Assembly (NCBI GenBank): GCA_033961575.1
Contig: CM066727.1
Coordinates: 1,371,501-1,435,500, forward strand
Direction of reading: 5' to 3'
DNA: 64,000 nucleotides
DNA from: Aselliscus stoliczkanus
Lineage: Eukaryota; Chordata; Mammalia; Chiroptera; Hipposideridae
Both the position numbers and the translations under genes were made by a program. The notes under the pieces are model-generated. The model worked only from the letters and a program-made list of their open reading frames with translations. It was not told the origin of the DNA and made no database searches. Every line of letters begins with the position of its first letter. The first letter of the stretch is position 1. Below, piece by piece: positions 31,697 to 44,510 of this stretch.

Positions 31697-34576
31697 ACGG
31701 GAAGGTAGAGAAGTCTTTCAAATCAAGTTGCATGGCTCAGGGCCTGTCCTGGGCTCCTTCAAAACAAAGCAGGCACCTGGGATGCCCCCTGGGGGCCTGT
31801 GACACTCCGGGTACCTGGGGTGGGGGCAGGAGGAGCTGGTAGGTGCTGACAGTGCTCTCAGGGATCAGGAAAGCCACTCGGCGACCCTGCCCTGTTTCCC
31901 TTCATAAATCTGCCGACCTTGTGTTTTCACTGAGGCTCTCTCTGTTCTCAGGCTGTGAGCCCCGCGTTGGTTTGGAAAGAAACGCAAGCGAGTCAGGTCC
32001 GGAGCGGGCCAGGGCAGTGGCTGGGCTCCGAAGGCTCCGACTGCCTCCTGCTGTCAGCTGGCACCCTGGAGGCTGGGCCTCTGCTGGGCCTGTGACCCGT
32101 GGCTGCAAGTGCAGATACCCGGCGCTGCTGCTGTCCCCGGGAAATGCCATGAAATGGTGGAGGAAGCCAGTTTCCTCTGGGCCTGCTCAGCCCCTTTGTT
32201 TTGCAAACACACATGAGTAACTACGTCTGGAGGTGGAAACAGTGAGAACACCTTTTAACCATTTTCCCCTTATTTGGTTAGAGTGGAGTTTCTTGGAGAC
32301 TTTTCCAGAGGGGCTGGTGTGTGCACAGTTCTGGGAAGGTCCCACTGTGCCACCCGCTCTGGAGTGTAAACGCAGCCGGGCTGCCTTGCCCTGTATTTGC
32401 GCGCTGTCACTTAAAGTGTCCCATGAAGCCTGGTGGCACCTTAATGTGCGGAGCCCTCAGGTTTCCAGGTCCTGGGAACTCCTCTTCCTGGGGCCATTGA
32501 ACCGACACCCATTGCATCAAACCGGCAGCCCACCAGCGGCCTCGGGGACTATTTCTCTGACTCCTGTTTATGGGCCAATCCCATAGTTGCACACACTTCC
32601 ATCGTTTTTAGCTCAGAAATTGGTGGCTTTTGCTCAATAGTAAAATCCAGCCCTTGGGGAGGGACCAGGGAAGGTCAGGACATCAGGCGCAGGTCCCTCC
32701 CTGTGTCACTCTGCAGGGCTCACACAACTCGGCCGGGAGGCTGGGCGGTCCCACTGCGCGCCCCGGGGACCCCATAGGATGGAGAGGGTGGACGGAACTG
32801 CAGCCGGCGGGGTACCTGGTAGGGACCCAGCCCTTGGGACGAATACTCGAACCCAAACAGGGAGCAATGCTGGAGACCGAATCCGGGCAGCTCATGACGG
32901 CCTGACATTCTCCCCGAGAGCATTTCCCCTCAGACATAGAAGGCCCTAGAAAGGAGGGCGGTGTCTGCCAACAGGAAAGGGGGGGCCTGCCTGTGAATGG
33001 GGTCCACAGGTCCATGCGATGGGGCCAAGTAGCTTTTATGGTTAATCTGTCACTGCATTTGGCCTGTTTGGACTAAAGCCCCTTACTTTCTTCTTGTGCT
33101 GTCACTACTTTGCTTAAAAGCTCAGGAGGTGGGGACTGAGCCCCCTTCTGCCATTGCCCCCCCCAGCCGAATTCATAAAGGTTTGGGGAACCTGGGCTGA
33201 GAGGTGGGCTACTCAAGCATTGTTTGTGTTTCCACATATAACTGCACCTCCTTAATGAATAAAGGAAATTCTCCTGGGAATTAGGGATTTACCCCCCCCC
33301 CCCAATCTCACCACTAACCTTGTATGATTTTAGGCAAAACAGTTAACCTTGGTTGTCTCACCTGTGACACAACAGGCTTAGAAAAACATGATTTGGAAGA
33401 TCCAGTCCAAAGAGAATATGACAACTCATTCTTGCAAAACACAAAAATACAAAATTTCACCGTTAAGACTTCACATCACCCTGTAAGACTTTTGGAGAGA
33501 TGATCCCTCCTCCTTCTGCAAAGCCCTGGGTTGCAGGCGCTTGTCCCTGGAGCGGCAGCAGCTTGGGGCGCGCGCAGCAGCGAGCCGGAGGGCTCCGGCG
33601 AGGAGGCTAAGACGCGTGGGCCGGGGTGGCCGCGCCCTTCCCTCTGGGTGGGACCCTCAGGAGTGTGATGTGGCCCGTGGCTCGCGGCTTTCCCTGCGAG
33701 GCCCGCCGCACGCTGGCTTCATAACAACTCTTTGCGCTCTTTACTTTTCCCTGTTTCTTTCTTTCCATCTGAGCAGGAAATAATCAAAGTTATTTGCATC
33801 TGGGATCCTCATTGTCAGCCCTAAGGGCCTTTCTCGCTGCACAGGGGCACCTCCCGCTGCTCACTTGTCCCTGACCCCACTTTCCCCGTCGGGTACCTCA
33901 GGATTCCCAGGCCTGTGGCCAGTCAGGTTGAAACAGTGCTCTCCCTCCCGTCTGCCTGGCGCTGTGTTCGTCTGTCTTTGTGCCTTGGCTTCTGCATTTG
34001 CCCGTAAGATAGTTTCTTAAGGGTGCATTTGTTTCATTTACCTTGGTCTCTCACTTCCCTGGACACTGAAGACTAATACAGGCAAAAAAAGGCATATATC
34101 TTAATTTTGGTGTTTTTATTTTTATTTTTAATGAGAGTTCAAAAATTGTGGATTAATGGGAATATAGAAATAAGACTAGGGTTTAGTTCATAACAGCTAC
34201 GCCAGTGTAGACTGGGGCTGAGGATTCACGTAGGAAGGGAGTGAAATTATATTTGGGTCTATAAATTAGGGTTTTAAAATAACGACTCTTTCTAAGCCAG
34301 TGGTCAGTGCACTGATCTCTAGAATGTATAATATAGCATGCAACTCAACAAATTACAAAAATATTTTTTTGCTACAATGAATAAAAAAGTAATAACACAG
34401 TCCTCGAAGTAATTCAGTAATTACATCACATTTGTTTTTGGTGTAGATGAAATAATTATGGAAGATTGGGAAGATAAGCTGTGATTTAACTTTTTGCATT
34501 TATTTTTCTTATAGTGTTTTAATGTTAGATTCTTGTAGGTGTAACAGACATGCTTGGAAAGGTTTGCACTTGGGAG

Positions 34577-34577
<1 letters not shown>
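31697..34577. other. Unique DNA, GC-rich to 33.9 kb, no gene seen
   Basis: Moderately GC-rich with several overlapping frames on both strands (31843-32251, 32233-32592, 32630-33015), none with a domain I recognise. A small CpG-dense patch lies at about 33530-33730 (GGGGCGCGCGCAGCAGCGAG, GACGCGTGGGCCGGGG). C homopolymers occur at about 33162-33167 and 33292-33302. After 34060 it is AT-rich. No splice or promoter set is convincing. Confidence 0.5.
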
Positions 34578-34621
<44 letters not shown>

Positions 34622-34670
34622 CATCTATCTGTCTATCATCTATGTAGATCTATAGATCTATAGATATATA
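34578..34670. repeat. (TATC)n tetranucleotide microsatellite
   Basis: About ten clean TATC units to 34620, then degenerate TATC/GTCTATCATC units and TAGATCTATAGATCTATAGA. Confidence 0.95.
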
Positions 34671-34989
34671 AAAGTAACAGTATCTGTGTAGCACTAACAC
34701 CACACTGTCTCAATTAGGATATTGTTATTGTTATTGTTATATTACATCTTAAAATCGGACTATCATGGCCATTTCAGAGTGTTTACTTTTTATATAAGCT
34801 TTATCATGTGCTCATCATTTACTCAAAATGCCTGCTGAACGTTTGATTAGGATATGGGGAAATACAGACCAACTTGGCGTAATTGACATTGTGAGCACAG
34901 AGTCATCAAATCCATGAAGAAAATGTATCTCTGAGTTTATTTCCATCTTATTTAATGTCTCTCATCAATATTTTGTAATGCTTAGCATA
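34671..34989. other. AT-rich DNA, no gene seen
   Basis: A short TTATTG triplet-like run occurs near 34720-34740. Nothing else recognised. Confidence 0.5.
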
Positions 34990-36334
34990 TGACCTTCATC
35001 TATGCTTATTTAGATGTATTTCTATGTACCTCATTTTTTTTTGATTATATGGTGTGCATTGTTTTTTAGATTCAATATCAAAATGTTTATTGCCAGTATG
35101 TACATAGAATAGTGTTCTTTGTTTAAACTCCTGCAACCTACCTAAACTCATTGATTAATTCTAGCACATATTTTGCAGATTCCTTGGGATTTTCTATATT
35201 AAGACAAATAGGTTATTTCTGAATAAAGTCTATTTTATTTATTCTTTCAGAACTCAAATACTTTTGTCTATTTATTTTACTGGCTGAAACATCTGATTCA
35301 GTGTTCAGTGGACGTGGTGAGAGTAGACACCCTTGAGACTCCCAGTCTCAGGGGAAATCTTTCCTTCCTTCACTATTAAATGTGGCATTACTGTAGATTT
35401 TATGTGGCCACATTTAACAGTGTGGGCTAATTTGCTAAGATTTTTATACAAATGGTTTTATTAAAAGCTCTTCAGCATCTATTGAGACGATTATATATGT
35501 ATGTATATGTAATAATAAACTTATATTGAATTTGTTAATATGGTGGGAAATATCAGTTAGTTTTTGAATGTTGAAAAAAAGGTCACCCTTCTGGAATAAA
35601 CTCCCAACTTGTCATGATTTAATATCTAGTTTATATATTGCAGGATTTGATTCAATAATCTTTTTTAAAAAAAGATATTTGCATATATCCATGAGGGAAA
35701 TTAACTGAAGTTTTTTTTCATTGCAATATCTTGGTCTGGTTTTGATATAAAGGTAATTCTGGCCTCATAAAATTAGTTGCAAAATGTTCCTTCTATTTCT
35801 ATTTTCTGGAAACATTTCTATAGAATTGGTATTATTTACCCCTAAGTCATTGGTAGAATCACCAACTAAGCTAACTGTCTAGAGTTTATTTTGAAAGAAG
35901 GTTTTTCACTAAAATTTCATGGATTTAATATATCCTGTATTTATTATATCCTGTATTTTATATCCTGTATTTTATATCCAGGATGTATTATATATCCTGT
36001 ATTTAATATATCCTGTATTTATATACAGGATACTTTGGGTTATTCTTTCTTGAATGAGCTTTGGTAGATTGTATCGTTAAAGGAATTTGTTCATTTGCTT
36101 ACAATATTATATTATCATTTTAATGTCTGTAGGAAGTGTCTTTGATGCTGATATTGCTAATTTGTATCTCCTACCCTTTCTCCTATTAGACTATCCAGCT
36201 TTTGTTTTTATTGACTTCTCCATGGGTTTTCTCATTCCAATTTCATTGATTTCTAATCTTCTTGGCTTTTCTGTATCTAGGTTCACAACGTAGGAGGTTA
36301 GACTATTGAGTCAGGTTTTTCTTCTTTATAATTG
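34990..36334 (-). mobile_element. Old L1 ORF2, antisense (left part)
   Basis: Reversed L1 text: CATCTATTGAGACGATTATA (about 35478-35497), CCTTCTGGAATAAACTCCCA (about 35588-35607), GGTAATTCTGGCCTCATAAA (about 35751-35770) and CCAATTTCATTGATTTCTAA (about 36236-36255). All frames are broken. A local tandem expansion lies inside at about 35925-36030. The element continues after an interruption at 36335-36717. Confidence 0.82.
35925..36030. repeat. Degenerate tandem repeat of TATATCCTGTATTTA
   Basis: A TATATCCTGTATTTA-type unit occurs about six times, including one inverted TATATCCAGGATGTATTA and a final TATATACAGGATA. It has expanded within the old L1 sequence. Confidence 0.85.
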
Positions 36335-36717
36335 TGAGGTTGAATTTTATATGTCAGTTTGACTGGATAACAGGTGCACAGGCGTCTGGATAACCATTAT
36401 TTCTCGGTGTGTCTGTGAGGGTGTTTCTGGATGCAGTCAGCGTTTGAGTCGGTGGACTCATGAAGGGCTCTGCCCTCTCTGCTGGGCGTGGGCAGCCCCC
36501 AGCTCAGTGAGGCGGGGCTCCCTGCCTGGCTCCGCAGGGGGAGCCCCTCTCGAAGCTCTCAGGCCTTCCATCTCAGGCTGGGTCGCGGGCTCCGCAGCTC
36601 GCAGCGGGCAGACCTGGCCCTTCTCAGCCTCCATAGCATGTGAGACAATTCTTCAGATGAAATCTCTTCATCTAGTTCTCCCATTGGTTCTATTTATCTA
36701 GAGAACCCTGACTAATC
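36335..36717 (-). mobile_element. Unassigned mammalian repeat, family X, antisense
   Basis: TTATATGTCAGTTTGACTGG, TCTCGGTGTGTCTGTGAGGG, GGACTCATGAAGGGCTCTGC, CTTCTCAGCCTCCATAGCAT and TTCTATTTATCTAGAGAACC are well known to me as one repeat, but I cannot name it with confidence. The copy at 43710-44105 is of the same type in the opposite orientation. It inserted into the L1, which resumes at 36718. The 85-residue frame at 36444-36701 lies within it. Confidence 0.6.
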
Positions 36718-37660
36718 ATCATGTAAGCATTTAATGTTGTAAATTTCCCTCTAAGCACTGCATTAGCTGTGTCCTAAAACTTGATGCGTCTTTGTATTTT
36801 AATTTTTATTCAATTTTATTCAATTCAAAATATTTTCTGACATACTTTGTGCTGTTTAATTTACAAATATTTGGTGATATTCCAGATATCTTCCTGTAAC
36901 TGACTCCTGATTTGATGATTTTTAGACAAAGACTGTCCATGATAGATGTCTTTTTCCCGTCCTGGTAAAAGCTCAATATGCCCTTAAATGAAGTGTGTGC
37001 TCTGCAATTGTTCAGTAATCAGTCCTGAAGGGTCAATTAGGAGAAGCTGGTTAATAGGATTATTCAGACTGATCTTCTGTTCACTTGTCTGTTAATTACT
37101 GAGAGCGGTCTGTTCAATTCCCCATCTATAATTGTAGGTCTGTCTCTTTCTATTTCAATTCTATTAATTTCCACTTTAATTATTTAAGGCTGTGTTTTGT
37201 GCTTTCAGGTTTAGAATTGCTGTCTTCTCGGTAGCTGTTCGTCTTCATCCTTACGGGGCACCCTCCACGCCCCATGGTTCTCTGTTCCGAAGTCTATTGT
37301 GTCTCATGTTCATGGAGCCACGCCCGCTTCCGTTTGAGTAGTGTTCACATGCAGTATTTTTTGTATGTTTATCTATCACATGTCTACATATTTATGATAG
37401 CATGAATTCCACACAGTCAGCCTATAATTGGATACCACAGTTTCACTCAAACTGACAGTCTCTGCTTTTAACTTGATATGCTTTGGCCATTTAAAATTCA
37501 TGTAATTATTGACATAGCTGGATAAAACTCTGCTGCCTTGCTTGCTGCTTTCAATTCTTCCTGTCTCTTTTTTTACCCTTCTTTCCCTTTTCCCTTTGAC
37601 TCCTTCTGTATATTTACACATTTTTTTATCATAATTTTATTTTATCTCCTTAACTTTCAA
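36718..37660 (-). mobile_element. Old L1 ORF2, antisense (right part)
   Basis: The text resumes with TTTAATGTTGTAAATTTCCC and TCTAAGCACTGCATTAGCTG (about 36728-36770), then TTCAATTCCCCATCTATAAT and GTTCGTCTTCATCCTTACGG, continuing the reversed ORF2 from before the 36335-36717 insertion. Confidence 0.8.
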
Positions 37661-40095
37661 AGTTGAAGCCTGATGATGATGGATACCAGACAAGAAACCA
37701 TCAAAGAGGTCACTGTTGGGAGTAACTGTTATGTCACAGCCCGTCATGACACAACGCAGAAATCCTGCTCAGGATGTGGGACTTTGCATAATTTAAGTAA
37801 CCATAGATGCCAATCAACCCAACCCTTAGTGGGCATGATATGTGGCTACAAGTGAAATTCAACAAACCCTCCAGAGCTCATTCTATTGGAAAACAATCAT
37901 AACTAAGTGAGATGTTAGGAACCAGCCTAAGTCCCAACTCCTCTATGAAGCTTTCCCAGATCCTGTTGTGAACACTGAGCCTTCCCTGCACCTGGAAATC
38001 CCAGCGGCCCATCCAGCCTTGGCACTCCCTCTGCTCATGTTAACATGCTTTTGCAGAAGTTAGCTTACACCTCATCTACTGCATTGCAGGTATGCACACA
38101 TTTGCACTTAAGCATTAATTTAATTATTTTTAATAAAAGCAAGTTCCATGGGGTGATATAAGACTTATTGGCAAAAAAAAAAAAAAAGTAGTGATCTTTT
38201 CCTTAAACTTTACCTAAACGCGTATATAATGGGATTTGAGGTATTCATAGAATGAATAGTTTTATGCATTCAGCAGACACAAGACCTCTGCTAGACAAAG
38301 AGAAGAATTAAATTGACTACATAACTTCAAGAAATATTGTATTCTTTTGCCTTTCCCCTTCTCTCTCTGGACAGACAGGCAGGCAGACAGATAGATGATA
38401 GGTAGGTAGGTAGGTAGGTAGGTAGATTGTTAGATAGATAACTTGAAATGACCAAGTGACCACGGGCTTCTTAGTAGAGGATTACAATATTCCATAAGGT
38501 TTGGATCAGTGCTCCTTTAATGTAGTCGGCTTCTCAAATCGTGACACCATGTGCAGAGCTCAGTTACAGTACCTGGGGGGTGTGGACAGGTAGCAGAGGA
38601 CCCAGCACGCATGTGCAGAGCGTTCAGATGAGTCACTGTCCTTCCTCGTCTCACAGACTAAACGAGTGGACACATGTGAAGTACTAATTCAATGCATCAG
38701 ATCCATTTTGATGAGTGCCTTTATGCTGAAATGAATCATGAGACTATATTAAATTATAGGTAGGCAAACCTAATGTATATTGTTACATTTCACCCTCAAG
38801 AAATAGCATGAAAAAGTGAGCACTACACAGAAAACAGGAAACTGTTGTAAAAGTGTTTCCTGACACATTCTTTCTTAGCGTTTACAGATGAGACAAAATG
38901 GAATCTGGAAATAAACATCACCTATTTCTGGCAATAGGTCTGAGAACCATACCAGGAATATTAAGAGATGTAATTGATGAAACACACGTGAGGAAAACCT
39001 TATCTAACTGAGTGTGATATATATACACACACATTTGCCCTTAACATCCTTCACCTGGTGTGCTTGGTGTTATAAAATTTTTCGAATACATCATGGAGAT
39101 GAAATATGTGATGGCATGTACACTATATTTCAGTTGAAATGAGAGTTTTAATAAGGGTTTAAGACTTGCTTCAATTTTTCAGAGCTGTCAGTGATAATCA
39201 TATCTTTTCTCTGTAGAGCTCATTGTTTTTAATCCCAAAACTCAATATTTTAAAGGTATTTCTCAAACGGACTAAAATGAAAAGAACACATAAACATAAT
39301 TTGACAATTAGAATAAAAACCTAATTTCACAAAAAAATAAATTAAAATTTAGAGACTTGATTGCCCCAAAGACACCAAACAATTTGTTGTCAGAGCTAAA
39401 GACCCACACGGCAAATATAAAGCAGCAGAGAATTTAGAGGATGCACAGGCCACTCACATGTGTGGTGCAAATCAGTGTTTATTATGGCAGTAAACCTCGT
39501 GGTTATAAATGGGCTTTAAAAAAAATCTGCTGTGTAATGGCTTTTCACACATGTGCTCGATCTACTGGAAATTACTAGAATCCCTCTGCCAGTAATTAGA
39601 GGCAAAACGTTATTTTTAGACACAAATAGAGCCTTGTCTTGGCTTCCACAACCCAGTGATCAATGCTATTTCTCCGACTGAGTTTTGCCAGAGGACACAC
39701 ATAGAGCCATTGTTTATCCCGGACCTTCTTAAAACTGGGCAGCCTGTATTGATTGTCAGCTGCCATGCTAATGTGGTGGAAATTTTCACCCACAATTCAT
39801 AAGTGCAGCAAAGTGTCCTTCAGCGTGGAGGGAATATTGCAGCAGGCTTCCCAACACTAGATTCTCATTTACTTTATCGACTAGTGAGCGCACAGGTGTC
39901 TGCAGGTTTATCTCCCATCCTCATTAACGAGTCTTCCTAATTCCTCTACACAATGTGCCAATTACTACTGCTTCTCAGGGCTGACCATTGGAGAATTACA
40001 GAATGTGCAGCACCAGAGGCATCGTGCAGGGTGTGAAGGTGATCAAATTCCCGTGCTCTGAGTCAAATCAGCAACTCACCAGGCAGTCTTGCTTT
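37661..40095. other. Unique AT-rich DNA, no gene seen
   Basis: Contains an A14-16 tract near 38174 and a compound microsatellite at 38372-38441. Short frames at 37673-37855 and 39596-39793 have no recognisable domain. No larger repeat recognised. Confidence 0.5.
38372..38441. repeat. Compound (CAGG)/(GATA)/(GGTA)n microsatellite
   Basis: ACAGACAGGCAGGCAGACAG is followed by GATAGATGATA, about six GGTA units and a few TAGA units. Confidence 0.95.
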
Positions 40096-40210
40096 CTCTT
40101 TTTGTAAATAAAGTTTTATTAGAACACAGCTGAACCCACTCATCATCTATGGCTACAGCAACAGAGTTGACTGGTGGGGACAGAGATCACTTGGATTGCG
40201 AACCTAAACT
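40096..40210 (-). mobile_element. hAT-Charlie-type transposon fragment
   Basis: TTTGTAAATAAAGTTTTATT, AGAACACAGCTGAACCCACT, TCATCTATGGCTACAGCAAC, AGAGTTGACTGGTGGGGACA and GAGATC are the reversed interior of a common MER1-group (Charlie-like) element. The TIRs are not preserved. Confidence 0.7.
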
Positions 40211-41949
40211 TGTAATCTGATGCCCTGAGAAGGAGTCCGTGGACTGCTCACCTGGACAGTGATGTGGAACAGACACGTCACACCACCCTGGGCGTGACAC
40301 AGAGGGGCTCCCCTGTCTGTTAAGTGCACGAAGAGTCGGCCTGGTGGCACTTGCTGAGTTGTGCAGAGGCAAAGAGTGGCCTTTGCCACAGCGAAGGCTT
40401 CATGCCAGCTGGGAGGAGCTGTGCTGAGTTGATTCCGTAACGTTCTCACACGAATGTTTTGCAGCTGCAGTTGAAACAGCGGCCCGGTTAAGCTTCTGGT
40501 GGCTAATGGTCTTCTCCATACTAACAACCTTCTACCCCAGCCTACGAGGCGGAGGGGGCGCTCCAGCACTGCGTTTGCTAAATTCTGAAACTGGCGCCCA
40601 TCTCCTCAGGTCCCCACGCATGAGACGGTCAATCAGCCTGCACTTACTTTTCCTGTGTCAGAGTCGTCACTCCGTGGACCCGGCCAGGCCGAGGCCACAG
40701 CTCTGCTAACTGGGATGGGTCAAACACTATGGAAATCACACACCATGGTCTTCACAGCTGCTCGGAGCCCTGGGGCATGACCTTGGGCCAAATGAGCATT
40801 TACTGTAACCCCTTTAGCTGTAGCCCCCACTGGGACTTTGGAATCCTGGAACCATGTCATGAATTATACTCTTAAGTTTTACTTCAAGTCCCCAAATAAA
40901 CCTACATCCGTTACTAGGATAGCTGCACATGGGGGAAGAAGATTTGTCTGGGCCTTTCAGGGACATGAAATACATGAAACAAGTTGATATTCATTTCAAA
41001 TGAGGGGATAGCAGTGGCCAGAGGTGAATGGAATGTTGACCTAAGTCCATGATGCAAGTGGTCCCAGCAGGATGAAGACGCCCTGCCCCAGGCCGCCACG
41101 GGCATAATGGTGAGGCCACCCTGGGCTGTGGACTACCTGAGTTCCGTTTCCCAGCAGGGAAGAGCTCGAAGTCTCACTGAGGACCATCAAACTAACTGGG
41201 ACAATCCTGAACCCCGTCTTTTAACCTGTTTCCTTCCTAGGACAACTGCTAGCACCAATGTTGTATTGGTGTTCAGTTAGGAAAGTGGAGAGTACGTGAG
41301 ATAGTTCAAACACAGAGAATTAATACAAGGACTTGTTGTGAGAGGTGTTAGAAAGTGAAAAGGCCTGACTTTTGGGCATCACTTAGATAACCCAAAATAA
41401 TAACTGCAGGAAGTAGCTATCATCGCTAAGGTTTGGGGGGATAGTTGGGCTAAGGCAACCTGAGCTCAATGGAGAGGCTTGTGCAGACTTGCCGGGGATG
41501 TGGGGTGCCCCAGCTCCTGCTGCAGCTTCAGGAACACGAGGAGAAGCCATGATGCAGACACACAGGAGTCTGGGCTGAGCCCTGAGATCTCCACAGGGTC
41601 TCGGGCCTGTAAACTGACTGATTCCAAGATGTTCCGAAGGAGCTGCATTCTGGAAACAGCGACTGTGTTTGGAGCCTGCGGCTCTTCCTGGGACCAGGGC
41701 ACAGAAACAGGGCTGTGGGAAGGATGGCTTCTTCCTCCCCCTGCCTGCCATGCCCGTCCTGTGACAGGACCTAGCAAGGAGCCATTAGAGGAAGCCTGGG
41801 GGACTCGGTGTGCGGAGCTCACGTGGCAGCCGCGCCCGGAACCGTAGCTGGGCGCCCCCCTTGGTGGGCACTGCAAGTCGTGGGTCTGAAGCCACGCTGG
41901 CTCTTCTGTGGAGAAAACCCAGGCTGGTGAGGGCAAAGGTGACCACTCC
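40211..41949. other. Unique DNA, no gene seen
   Basis: Overlapping frames on both strands at 40187-40709 and 41383-41936 (the longest is 156 codons on the minus strand) lie in GC-moderate sequence and contain no domain I recognise. They shadow one another, so none is called. Confidence 0.5.
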
Positions 41950-42260
41950 TGAGCTGTTGCATTTGGGACTCAGACAATTTAAGGGAGAAAAGCTGGTGGA
42001 GAAGGCTGAAACTTTGGAACATGTTTTATAAAATCATGTAGAAGGATGTTTTGGCCAGTGAAGTTCTGTAGCAGAGGCTAAGCTCTGGCCAACACCCTGC
42101 CAACCTCCAGACATGAGAATGAGGACATCCTAAATCAACCGCCATCAGACAACTCACTGGCTGACCACAACTTATGAGCAAACTCACAGGACAGCCCAGC
42201 CTTTGTAGCCCAGAAGAAGCATCTGGTCAACCCACAGAACGCACTGGTAACTGATATACT
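41950..42260 (+). mobile_element. Possible MaLR/MLT LTR fragment
   Basis: TAGAAGGATGTTTTGGCCAG, then AGGCTAAGCTCTGGCCAACA, CTGCCAACCTCCAGACATGA, GAATGAGGACATCC and AACTCACAGGACAGCCCAGC resemble the second half of an MLT1-type LTR (P-S-rich text with CCAGACATGTGAGTGAGGCC in the family). Diverged, tentative. Confidence 0.45.
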
Positions 42261-42439
42261 GTCTCCTCTCCAGACCATGTACCAGAATTGAGGGGGCGGG
42301 GAGGAGCAGTGGATTCTGATGAAAGTGCCATTAGATTTACCCAAGTAACAAATGACCAGAAGGGCTGAAACAGAAGAAGGAAGAGAAATTCAGTTACCAG
42401 TATATTTGTGGAGAAAAATTCACCACCACTCGGTAATGA
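42261..42439. other. Short spacer
   Basis: No feature recognised. Confidence 0.5.
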
Positions 42440-42860
42440 CTAATTACAGTGAGACACTGTGTGAGGCTGAGGAGCCATGGAGCTTTCACATTTGCTGAAG
42501 GGAATGTGCAGTCACATATTCTGGTGTGCATTTTGGAAATACACATCAGAGTCTTAAGAAAAATGTAATTTTCACATCTAGGAGTTTATGCTAAGGAAAG
42601 AAACAATGGAATTTCAAAAATAATAATTAAAAGGGGTTCATCATGTATTTTCCCATTAGGGAAGTGTCAGAAATGAAATGAAGGCTAACCAAGAAAGGAT
42701 AGATTAAATAAAACTTGCCAATCTACACAAACAGAATGGTATTCAATTATTACAATTTTTTGTTGTAGGAAGTACTTAATAAAATATAAATATGCTTGAG
42801 ATACATTAAATAAAACATAGGTTTAAAAATAAAACACTGTGCTCAAATATCAGATGTGTA
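42440..42860 (+). mobile_element. L1 3' region, sense
   Basis: GGAGTTTATGCTAAGGAAAG, ACAGAATGGTATTCAATTAT and GTGCTCAAATATCAGATGTG are older L1 ORF2/3'UTR text in sense order, with much small-scale decay. Confidence 0.55.
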
Positions 42861-43709
42861 TTATTGCCCCAAATTCCCGTTCAGAGCGTTGTCTATCGAT
42901 TCCATTTAAAAACTCCTATGTGTGCTACTCTGCCAATCACGTCAACATTTTGAAGTACCATCTGGGAAAAATTTTTAGGTGCTTCTGGAGGTTAGGGGAC
43001 AGAAACACACACACACATGCGTGGCAAAACCAAATGTAACAGATTTGTAAATATTCCTGGTTGTATGACCCATGTTAAATAGCATTCAATGCCCTTGTAA
43101 ACAAGCCTTGAAGACCTCCTTCAAAGGCAGAATGGCACTTGATTGCCCTGTAGAGGTCCTGAGGCCAGGAATATATATATCTGCAGTGGAGTGAGAGGAA
43201 GCAGGTGCTAATGCGACATGAGTGGGTCCTTTTGAGTTCAGATAAAATGTCCAGTGACAGCATCGTATGCATGTAAAAAGTGTTGTATTTTAAACACTTT
43301 ACATAGATATGAAGATGATGTATTCTGGAACGATGTATTCTGGACTCAAAAGCTAGCTGTCAAAGTGATAAATGCACAAATGTCAAAAGTGCACATGGAG
43401 ATATCGAATAAATTATCTCAGGAAACCTCAAGAATGGAAACATTTAATATTTGTACCTTTCATTTTATATAATGTGACTTAGTTTATGTATGGGTAACTA
43501 AATTAAATATTAAATACTATAAGTAGACACTTGACTATTTCTGCTGTTTGTACATGTTTACATATTTAAGCTGCCCATCATCACCTTGGATATATTCTTT
43601 GGAGGAGATGGAAGAGGTACAAACCAGTGTGAGTAGAGACATGCTGGCAGCATCAGCTCAACACTGGAGGAAGCAAGCATCTCTCTCTCTCTCTTTCTGG
43701 CTGTCCGTA
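42861..43709. other. AT-rich unique DNA, no gene seen
   Basis: A short (CA)6 occurs near 43007 and a CT run at 43680-43694 just before the next repeat. No gene supported. Confidence 0.5.
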
Positions 43710-44105
43710 TACGCCAGCGTTCTCCAGAGAAACAGAGCCAGTAGGGCTGTACATTGAGATGCCTTTATCTTAATGAATTGGCTCACATGGCTGTGGAGAT
43801 GCAAGTCTGCAATCTGCAGACTAGGCGTGCAGTGGGGCACCTGAGGAAAGCAGTGTAGGTCTGAAGGCAATCTGCTGGCAGCACTCCTTGCTCCAGGTCC
43901 GCCTTTGGACTAGGCAGCTCTTCACCTGATTGGACAAGGCCCACCCACATCATGGAGAGTCATCTGCTTTCCTCCCAATCCGTCCATTTAAATGTCAACT
44001 TCATCCAAAAGCACCCCCACAGAAACACCCAGAAAGTTTGATGAAATATTCAGGTACTGTGGCTCAGCCATGTGGACACAAAACTAACCATCACATTGTC
44101 ACAAT
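43710..44105 (+). mobile_element. Unassigned mammalian repeat, family X, sense
   Basis: GTTCTCCAGAGAAACAGAGC, AATGAATTGGCTCACATGGC, GATGCAAGTCTGCAATCTGC, GATTGGACAAGGCCCACCCA, CATCATGGAGAGTCATCTGC and AACTAACCATCACA match a very common mammalian repeat. Its start is the reverse complement of the end of the copy at 36335-36717, so both appear to be one family in opposite orientations. Confidence 0.7.
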
Positions 44106-44510
44106 AGAACCTATTATAACTCTCAAAACTCAACACAAAAAGCAAACAACCCAATTTAAAAATTGGCAAAATTTGGACAGAAATTTCACTGAAGCATCTC
44201 TACAGATGGCAAATAAACATGTGGAAATATATTTCACATCGTTAGCCATTAGGAAAATGTAAACTCCAACCACCAATAGACATCACTACATACATATCAT
44301 GATGGTTAAAAGAAAGAAAAAAAAAGGAGTTGTCACACTAAACGGGGTCAAACATGCCATTAAACGGGAAGGTGGATCACTCATACATTGCTGGTGTGAA
44401 TATAAAGTGAAATAGCCACTCTGGAAAAATTGGCAGTTTTTCTTTATAAACTAAACATGCAGCAATGATATTAATCATTAATCCCAAATAAATAAAAACT
44501 TATGTTTATT
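44106..44510 (+). mobile_element. Old L1 ORF2 C-terminal part, sense
   Basis: AATTGGCAAAATTTGGACAG, AGATGGCAAATAAACATGTG, CATACATTGCTGGTGTGAAT and GCCACTCTGGAAAAATTGGC are ORF2 text in sense order, older than the next piece. Confidence 0.8.

Noticed and set aside
2259..31802. Recurring peptide GRPSGAVVKRWLGTP in frames at 2259-2459, 23675-24049 and 31590-31802
   Set aside because: It is the translated SINE head, repeated because the SINE is repeated, not a protein family.
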